A stretch of 64,000 bases of DNA. Origin: Cryoendolithus antarcticus (lineage: Eukaryota; Ascomycota; Dothideomycetes; Cladosporiales; Cladosporiaceae). A program made the translations under genes and the position numbers. Location: positions 372,001 through 436,000 of the forward strand of contig NAJO01000006.1 of the NCBI GenBank assembly GCA_002077065.1. Reading direction: 5' to 3'. Of this stretch, positions 54,782 through 64,000 are shown piece after piece; position 1 is the first letter of the stretch, and each line of letters begins with the position of its first letter. The notes under the pieces were generated by a model. It ran no database searches. It saw only the letters and a list, made by a program, of their open reading frames with translations, and had not been told where the DNA came from.

Positions 54782-55911
54782 TCATCGCCCAGTAGCGCTC
54801 TGTTTCAGAATCTGCCCAGGCGGCGCCGGCATCATGGCACCCTCAGGTGGCGCATTCTTTGACTTGAACTCGTCGCACAGCTGACCCATAGTCACCCACT
54901 CCACTCCTTCGTGTTTGTTGATGTGCTCGATTAGCCTGCGTGGCGATCAGTAGCCGTCCGTTGACCACTTGCTTCCATTCCAAAAGGCTTACCTCTCGTG
55001 CATGAGCTGCACATGCGGCTTTCCTGACACGTCTGGGTGGCATGTGATGGCGAACATGCAAATCTTACTTGGATCTGGGTCGTCCGCAAACTCCCGGTAG
55101 TAATAATCGAAGTGATCGCGGAAAGTATCCTCCACGTCTCGAGGGTTGACGTAGCCGTGTGAATTGGGAGCAGTCTTGCGGAACATGAGAGGAGGGATGT
55201 CGTCTATCTCCCAGTGTCTAAACGGCGCTGTCAGTGTCCAATGATACCAGGCGGGGTGTGGGAGAGGCCGGATCTTGCTTACCCGGGAATTTCGACAAGT
55301 CCGGTGTCTTTGCCGCGCACCAGCGGCTTCATCCATGTCTCTGCCTTTTGAGTGTAGTCTATTTTCGTCCAGCTGTCTCCAGTACGGAGCCAGTACATGT
55401 GTGCATCGTCGTGGGCCATGGAATGGTCGTATTCGATACCATAGTCGAGCATCAACTGTACGCCTTCCTCCGACGTCTCCCACCACGGCGCTACACTCCC
55501 TCGTGGTGGCTTGCCGCAGAAGTCGGTCAGTAGGCGGTAGGTCTTATCCAGTACGTCTCGTTGTTGTTCCAGGGTCATCTTCGTGGGATCTTCGTGGGAG
55601 TAGCCCGTAAAGCCTGTCAGCGGGAAGTCTTGGCGGCGAACACATCACTTACCGTGCAGACCAATTTCGTGTCCTTGATCGCGGACCATTGCGCATTCCT
55701 CTGGGAAAGTCTCCAGTGTATGTCCAGGTATGAAGAAAGTTGCCTTGATGTTGTATTTCTCGAATAGCTTCAACATACGTCGAGTACCGTGCGTGCCAGC
55801 CCACAATCCTCGCGAGATGTCCGACGTCGAGTCTTCGCCTCCGTAAGATCCCAGCCAGCCCGCAACAGCATCAATATCGACCCCATATGTGCATAGGATT
55901 CTTTTCACCAT
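54782..55911 (-). CDS. hxnM: HxnM-like cyclic imide hydrolase (polysaccharide-deacetylase fold)
   Basis: Exons 55911-55653, 55613-55283, 55217-54993 and 54935-54782 give 322 residues. It starts [20 protein letters not shown], where Asp12/Asp14 open the NodB-type metal site. The histidine motif is [12 protein letters not shown], followed by VAPWWE and [11 protein letters not shown]. The whole chain resembles the bacterial HpPgdA/imidase branch, whose members include hydrolases of cyclic imides, more than classical chitin deacetylases. No signal peptide, which fits a cytosolic enzyme. In the hxn pathway HxnM opens a hydroxyglutarimide-type ring before the HxnN amidase. The first intron (39 nt) is unusually short. 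Confidence 0.87.
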
Positions 55912-56457
55912 GGCTTAGTCAAGTGTTCCTAAGGTCTTCCAACGAAGATCCAGTGGCAGCGGCTGTGGACAGCAAGACAAATTGCGAGGGTACCACTGGT
56001 AAGAGTGAGGGATCGTGAGATGTCAGGGAGCTATAGCTATAAGGCAGTCAACAAACACAAGGTTGTAGAGCCAACCTTAGATCCTGCATGAAGAGTGGGG
56101 TGATGGCGTACCTGCATTGGATGTACCTACCATCAAGAACTCATCGGAATTAACGCGGTACCGCCGCGATGAAGCTTGGGCTACCAGCGATGCCATGTCC
56201 AACATGAGCAGCTTGTCGTAGTCTCCTTCTACGTGATCGAGGAGATGTGCACATTGCCGGACTGCCAGACTGTGGTCGGAGCGACTTAGGTGCATAGGCA
56301 GAGCTTTGTGGCTTGATGAGAGGTGAGTCATTATTGACTACTGATATCATCGACTTGGTTTATGGAACGTTGCGGCTGACTGGGACCATGAGAGGCATCC
56401 CTTGTTCTGTGGAACAATGTGATATTCGAAGACTCGTCCACGAACACAGCATACAAC
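55912..56457. other. Promoter region of the hxnM-like gene
   Basis: 546 bp between the hxnM-like start and the hxnN-like stop. It holds a variant element at 56094-56103. Overlapping frames of 66-84 codons are present without family resemblance. Confidence 0.4.
56094..56103 (+). promoter_or_regulatory. Variant cluster element AGTGGGGTGA, hxnM promoter
   Basis: Context AAGAGTGGGGTGA, 183 bp upstream of the hxnM-like ATG (55911). It keeps AAGAGTGGGG of the strong copies, with T in place of the fifth G. Confidence 0.35.
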
Positions 56458-58261
56458 TTAGCCATTGAGCAACTTCTCAACTTGTAGTGCGGCGCCGAGG
56501 ACCTTCTCCTCGTCGTAGCGTCGTCCTACAAGTTGCAATCCAACATGATGTCCGTCCATGCTTTCGCTGTCGTACTGTGCCCAATTCCAGGCATCATAGG
56601 CGTTCCGGGGAACATAGTCGTCAGTACCTGCGGAGTCGAGTGTCTTCGATACGCGTCCTACAGGGAACGACAATGCAGTGTAGTCCACCAGATTGAACAG
56701 CTTCGTATAGCCGACCCATCGACATTTCCTGTGCGGCAGCGAGGTATGCGCCATTGTCGGGGTGAGGATGATGTCGATTGGCTGACCTTTCGAGGACCGC
56801 GCATTGTCCCACATCTCGTGGTAGGCTTGCTGCGCTGCGACCTTACGGCGATTCAGCTTCCAGTATTCGTAGACAGAGATAGCGGGACCGCGCTCGACCA
56901 GTGCCTTGACATGGGGGATGAAAGGTTCCCCGCCCTCTCCAACGGCTTGCTTGATGTCTTCACCACCATCGGCAGTGTAGTATGCGTCCTGGAACAGTCA
57001 GCAACGAGGTTAGCTTGTGCGTGGCTCAGCATACCATGATTTCGACGCATTGTGCGTTGAGACCGACGTCCCATTGCACCACATCGTGCCCTGCTTCTTG
57101 CAATTTCGCCGCAAGCTCGCGAAAGAGTCTTTCGATAGGAGGATGCACTTTGACAACACCGTCGTCGAGCATCAGACCAATTGTCAGAGGCCGAGTAGAG
57201 TACTCTTCTAGGCAGTCGTTCCGCCAGGGGAACCGTGGACATTGTGCATCCGCAGACCACGGCTCGGCATCGACAATGGCCTTTGTGATGGTTACCATCG
57301 AAGATAAGGATCTTGTCATTGGTCCAACAGAAGATGGAACGTGCTGCTGGCCGTCCGTAGAAACTGTCACGCCCCGGTATGACATCCGGTTGCTCTGCTT
57401 TCTGTCAGTACTTCGGATCATGCTTGGGAGCTCTGACTACACACCGTTGGCTTCAATCCCCAGAGACCATTCATATGCGCGGGCATACGTATCGAGCCGC
57501 CAATGTCGGTACCGAAACCAATCAAGCTGCCGTGTAGAGCAAGCATTGCAGCCTCGCCGCCGGAGGATCCGCCAACTGTGAACAATGGGTTAAGGGGACT
57601 CGTCGTGAGCCCAAATAATGGATTCTCTGTTTCGCACCACTGCTCATGTCAGGACGCTGACGTACTCTGCATGTGCAAGATTTACCATAATGCTTTGAGG
57701 GAGATTCGTCTTTGCGATTATAACAGCCCCAAGTCGTTCCAGTACATCAACGATCCATGCATTCGCAGTGGCAGGCTTGGACACCCGGCCAACGTAGCCG
57801 ATGGTAGAATCGATGCCTTTAAGGTCAAATTGGTCCTTGAGAGATACGGGCACACCATGCAGAGGGCCCATCACGTCTCCAGTTGTCTTGAGATGTGCGT
57901 CGAGGGCTTGTGCTCGCTCAATCGCGGCAGCGAAGCAGACTTCCGTTAGGCAATTAGTCTGCAGATCGTGAGCAACAGCTGTGGCATGTGGTACTAATTC
58001 AAGTCACCTTTGCTTGTGCCTTGCAAGCACTAACTATGGTCAGCTGTGATGAGCGTTTTCCACCAAGTATCGCACATACTTGTTGATGTACGCTCGAACG
58101 ACCGTTTCAGTGCTGACTTCTCCATCTTTGAGGCGGCGCACCAGCGACGACGCGTCGTCGTCGTCTGTGATTTTTGGCGATGTCAATCCATTGGAGGCGA
58201 ATTCTGCCACGGCGGCATCGCGAACAGCCCGCTTGCTTGCAACAGTTTCCTCCCAGGACAT
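56458..58261 (-). CDS. hxnN: HxnN-like amidase (amidase signature family)
   Basis: Exons 58261-58080, 58029-58008 (22 nt), 57958-57686, 57639-57445, 57394-57035 and 56988-56458 give 520 residues. The catalytic triad is intact: Lys in GVPVSLKDQFD, the cis-Ser in VGGSSGGEAAMLAL and the nucleophilic Ser in FGTDIGGSIRMP. The tiny second exon joins AYIN to TNCLTEVCF through NACKAQAK, restoring the usual amidase N-terminal helix. In the hxn pathway the amidase deaminates the linear product of imide opening (a hydroxyglutaramate) to release ammonium, which makes the pathway a nitrogen source. Other acyl-amide substrates are possible. Confidence 0.88.
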
Positions 58262-58674
58262 GGCGACGTGGGTATGACCCTAACGTGGTGTAATCGGGCA
58301 AGGAGATTCGTAGAACCAAGACCAGATTGCACGAAGATAGACACACCGGCAGTGTAACGGCGTAGAAGTGGAAGGTGGGAACCGCGGAAATAGTCAGGAA
58401 CACCCACCGAATACTTCATGCGATCCGGCAGAAGCACATGTGCCAGATTGACACCATCTCATCGGCCATACGCGTTCGACGATAAGGTCGCAAGGCACAT
58501 TGCATCTTTGAATGAACAGGACGGGGGTACTACATGTACGAAAGATCACACGCGTCGTGGAGGTGACGCGCTGGCTGTTGCCAAGAGTTGGCGTTTGTAC
58601 AGTGTTGTGAATTGAGCATGTTCTGCTAGGTGTTCTATACTCTACAGTCTACTCCAAGCATGTAAAGTTTCTCC
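58262..58674. other. Promoter region of the hxnN-like gene
   Basis: 413 bp between the hxnN-like start and the hxnZ-like stop. Unlike its neighbours it has no good copy of the cluster element; only a G-run (acgggggta, 58521-58529) remains. No gene was seen. Confidence 0.4.
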
Positions 58675-60376
58675 TCATAATGCTGCGTGACCGTGGCTCT
58701 CGAAAGGCAAACCAAAGGACATGAAGCCCGTCAAAATCCACATCGCCGCGCTTACGTAGATCGGTACGACGGTGAAGTTCGTATACGTCCCGATCAGACT
58801 CGCGCAGAGACCACCAAAGCGAAGCAGTGTAGCAGCTTGCCCAGTCCCCAGTCCACGATGCGGGCCAGGGAAGGACTCGGGTGTGAATGCGTACATGATG
58901 GCATACATGAAGTTGCCCAGCACGCTAGTGACGCAATTGAAAGCCAAGTCCATTGAGGGCGTGTCGGCGGCTGTGTAGGCAAAGAGGAAGACACCAGTCA
59001 CGATCGCGGAGCCGCCCATTGCCCATCGCCGGCCGACTCGAGTGTTGACCAGAACTGCAGCTGAAATAGGACCAGCGACCCCAACGGCCGAAACGATGCA
59101 GTAGTTGCGGTATGTCTGATCGAAGGTCGCATCTGAGGTAAACTTCCTTGACAGGTATGTCGGTAGGAAGTTGAAGAACAGAGGGTACGCGATGCCGATG
59201 ACAAGCCAAATGGCCCATAGGATACCAGTTTGCTGGCCAAGCTTACGCGTTGCGAACAGTGCTTTATAGTTCAGCGGTTCGAAGTCCTTGAGATTGTCCT
59301 TGAGTATCTCCATCTTCGTCAATCCAGCGCGGCCATCTTCTGCAGCATTGATGTTGCCCAATTGAGCGTCGACCTCTTGAAGCATTGCGAGAGTGATTGG
59401 CTCTGGCACCTTATTGCGACGTGCGATGAAATTGATTGCTTCGACAGCCTCAGCATCGCGGCCCTTCGACAACAGATAGCGAGGCGACTCGGGCATCTTG
59501 AAGATGAACATGCGGATGAATGCAAAGGCCAGAGCGATCCCTCCGAGAGTGATCATGACATATCTCCAGCCCATATTGTCAGCCTTGAGACAGACTTCGG
59601 CGTCGGCGCTGCAGGAGAAATTGGCGAGGAAGACCCATCCTAGGACACTCACGATAACCTGCCCTAAATTCCACCACGCGCTGAGGCCGGTGAGCAGGAA
59701 TTGATGTGATGCAGGCACAAACTCGAGGAACAGGAGGCTGTCTACAGGTACGTTGCCACCAGCGGCTTCAAAAATCAGCCTAATTCTCTGCAGCTAAAGG
59801 GGAAAACGGGACTTACCAGTGCCGATAAGGAACCACAACACGCAGAAGCCAGCGAAGTTGTCCAGGCCTGCAACAGCAGCGGCAAACACCCCACCGATCA
59901 GAATGGTCATGTTGAAGGCCGGCTTCCGGCCGATGAAGTCTGACGAGATGCCCCAGAACGACGCCCCAACGATCATGCCGACATAGTACGCAACAGAGCT
60001 GATCGTAATGCGGCTGACGTCTGTGAACTCAAGTGCGACGGCTGGTTGAATGGTGCCAATGCCTTGACTCCAGCTGCATTGTGTGTCAGTCAGATCCTAG
60101 CAGAGGTGGAAAGCAGCAGACTCACAAGTTGTCGGTGATCCAACCAAACCCAGTAACGACGAAAAGCTCCCACTGATATCGACCCATGCCCATCTCGGTC
60201 ATGCAGTTCGCGACGATCTCTGACTTGAGTCGGTAGGAATCCGAGATAGACTTTCCGTAGTAGTCTTGATTAGCTTGGTCCTCGACGGGCTCGATGAGAC
60301 CAACGCCATGTTCGACATCGGAAGACACAGTGGTCTTGTCGTCGTGCTTGACATCGTGATCGTATGAGGTCGCCAT
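58675..60376 (-). CDS. hxnZ: HxnZ-like MFS transporter (sugar-porter/SV2-like branch)
   Basis: Exons 60376-60126, 60073-59817 and 59765-58675 give about 532 residues. A hydrophilic N-terminus of about 60 residues precedes 12 predicted membrane segments. MFS marks are GMIVGASFWGISSDFIGRKP (the loop 2-3 motif), FLIGTG followed by GGNVPVDSLLFLEFVP, and MPESPRYLLSKGRDAEAVEA after segment 6, as in niacin/aromatic-acid carriers related to SV2. In A. nidulans HxnZ is the second MFS protein of the cluster, distinct from Dal5-type HxnP. The third exon border (acceptor at 59766) is the least certain join. Confidence 0.85.
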
Positions 60377-60563
60377 AAAGAGCCCGCGTTCTGATGTGGC
60401 GTTACGTTGATGAAGTGCTGATCAATGAAGGGTGGTCTCTCGTTCCAAATCACTGGGGTCTCACTTCGGAGTTCATATAGACCATCGATGCTGTCTACCG
60501 TTATCCTATCGATGTGAAGCGGTTGTATGGTCGTCGGGACGTGCCCACAGGCCTATGCTCGAG

Positions 60564-60572
60564 AGTGGGGGA
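60564..60572 (+). promoter_or_regulatory. Cluster element AGTGGGGGA, hxnZ promoter
   Basis: Exact match in the context GAGAGTGGGGGACACT, 188 bp upstream of the hxnZ-like ATG (60376). Confidence 0.6.
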
Positions 60573-61604
60573 CACTACTGTTGTCTAATCAGTACTAATC
60601 ACGCCACGTGGGAGATAGCACTCCAAGCACTCTAGGCATTCAATCGGTTACCACAGCCCTTCTTAAGCTTCGAGAGCCTAGATTCGGGTCTCTAGGGACC
60701 CATGCAGGAGGACTTGTCTTCGGACAGATGATCTGCGGTCTAGATGGTACTCTATTGCCCGGATATCCTGTTCCACATTGCACAGACCTAACGCTAAAAC
60801 TTGAAGTGAACGCAGACTGGATGTGAAACACACTCCCTCAGCTCTTCGTAAGGTTGACGATTGGCAGTGGCAGTAGTGGTGACAGTTTGGCGACTGCGGG
60901 TACACCTTATCGAGTCAAAACCCATGGAGCACGCTTTGCAGACGACAGACATGGCCAAATGGCCGTCCGATCCGCAGACTCTGAGGGCATCTGCTTCATC
61001 AATCGCCCGCGGTGTTGTGTTCATCCCTTCACAACCTCCGCTTATCCAAAAGTCTGAAGGTGTCTATGCTGTTGTTCACTGCGCCGCCAATGTCATTGCG
61101 CGCTAGTCGCACATCTCGAGAGAGCGTCGCTCGAGTGGCAGGCATCTCACCCAACTGCCAATGCTAACTCAATCGCTCCGCCACGATATGTTCGCTGTGC
61201 CGGCGCAATTCATTGGTGCTTGAGCGATAAGTGACCACTAGCGAGACCTCCAAGGCTGGATGAGCGGACTTAGCTCCGCCAGAACGCAATGCCGATGATG
61301 CATGGATGAGAGATAGGCCATGAGTTCAGATGGCTCGGCGAAAGCAAACTTCGTGAGGTACTAGATAGCAAGAGGTGTGTACAGAGTACATGCCTGATTT
61401 GTGGCCTCAATTCAGGAGTACGAACGTCATTTTGTGCATGCTCATTCTGGGCGCGCTGCCTACACACACTCCGCTGCATGAGGAATGATGATCATTAGCT
61501 GTCCCGGAATCAGATTTCGGTAAGGCATAGTATCGAAGCCCATATCAAGGTGATGCATGTAAGCTGCCACTTTCCGGGGAGTGCTGCCATGCCGTACTTT
61601 ACAC

Positions 61605-61613
61605 TCCCCCACT
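61605..61613 (-). promoter_or_regulatory. Cluster element AGTGGGGGA, Rieske gene promoter
   Basis: Exact match on the minus strand (TCCCCCACT as printed), 150 bp upstream of the Rieske ATG (61763). Confidence 0.6.
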
Positions 61614-61735
61614 GCTGAGATGCAGCAGACCCACCCAACGCAATGTCTCCTGGGTGCTTGTCTCCTTGGTCGGCTTTCAACAAGCAGTCTGGCACAGTGC
61701 CGTATACCGATCATTGACCAAGGCTAATAACCTAG

Positions 61736-64000
<2,265 letters not shown>

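Noticed and set aside
54066..54884. Frames of 98 and 140 codons between hxnX and hxnM as extra cluster genes
   Set aside because: No family resemblance, Arg/Ser-rich shadow-like composition, and they overlap the operator variants and the hxnM 3' exon.
54782..55911. Classical secreted chitin deacetylase
   Set aside because: It lacks a signal peptide and chitin-binding domains, follows the HpPgdA/imidase pattern, and sits next to an amidase in the cluster.
56077..56350. Minus-strand frames of 84 and 66 codons upstream of hxnM as a small gene
   Set aside because: They lie in the hxnM promoter, have no recognisable motif, and are of a size common by chance here.

Overview
The window is nuclear DNA of a filamentous ascomycete (Pezizomycotina). 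It is GC-moderate and gene-dense, with GT..AG introns of about 40-60 nt, intron-split ribosomal protein genes, and fungal families such as Rtg2, Cmr1, PXA/PX nexins and C2H2-Fungal_trans regulators. A Dothideomycete is my guess from overall style only. No rRNA, tRNA, transposon or CRISPR array was found.

Left part (1 to about 41.3 kb) is conserved housekeeping sequence: a truncated gene at the edge, a small conserved protein, mitochondrial malic enzyme, a DUF5923/DUF4449 protein, RTG2, an unnamed conserved protein, a YqjM-like ene-reductase, a secreted PhiA-like protein, CMR1 and HEM4 head to head, RPL10 and RPL30 in tandem, a coiled-coil protein, a disordered/F-box-like protein, GPN3, a histidine phosphatase, cytoplasmic TyrRS head to head with a PXA-PX-nexin protein, and a Cys-rich unknown. 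Two stretches of about 3 kb (0.5-3.7 and 12.9-16.0 kb) hold no recognisable gene.

Right part (41.38 kb to the edge) is a catabolic gene cluster that matches the Aspergillus nidulans nicotinate (hxn) regulon. In order it holds hxnR (C2H2 regulator), hxnT (ene-reductase), hxnW (SDR), hxnP (Dal5-type transporter), hxnY (2-oxoglutarate oxygenase), a SnoaL-like protein, hxnX (FAD monooxygenase), hxnM (cyclic imide hydrolase), hxnN (amidase), hxnZ (MFS transporter), a Rieske oxygenase, and the start of hxnV (phenol-hydroxylase-like). Ten of the eleven named hxn genes sit together. Only hxnS (nicotinate hydroxylase) is not seen and could lie past the right edge. The Rieske oxygenase and the SnoaL-like protein are not members of the pathway as I know it.

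The strongest new observation is a 9-bp element, AGTGGGGGA, found seven times in the cluster. Every copy is intergenic and 80-315 bp upstream of a start codon. I found none in the 41 kb of housekeeping DNA. Shortened variants lie upstream of the SnoaL, hxnX and hxnM genes. The recognition helices of the HxnR-like fingers predict GNG-GGG, which fits GTGGGG inside the element. This points to a cluster-wide, autoregulated operator and puts the Rieske and SnoaL genes in the same regulon.
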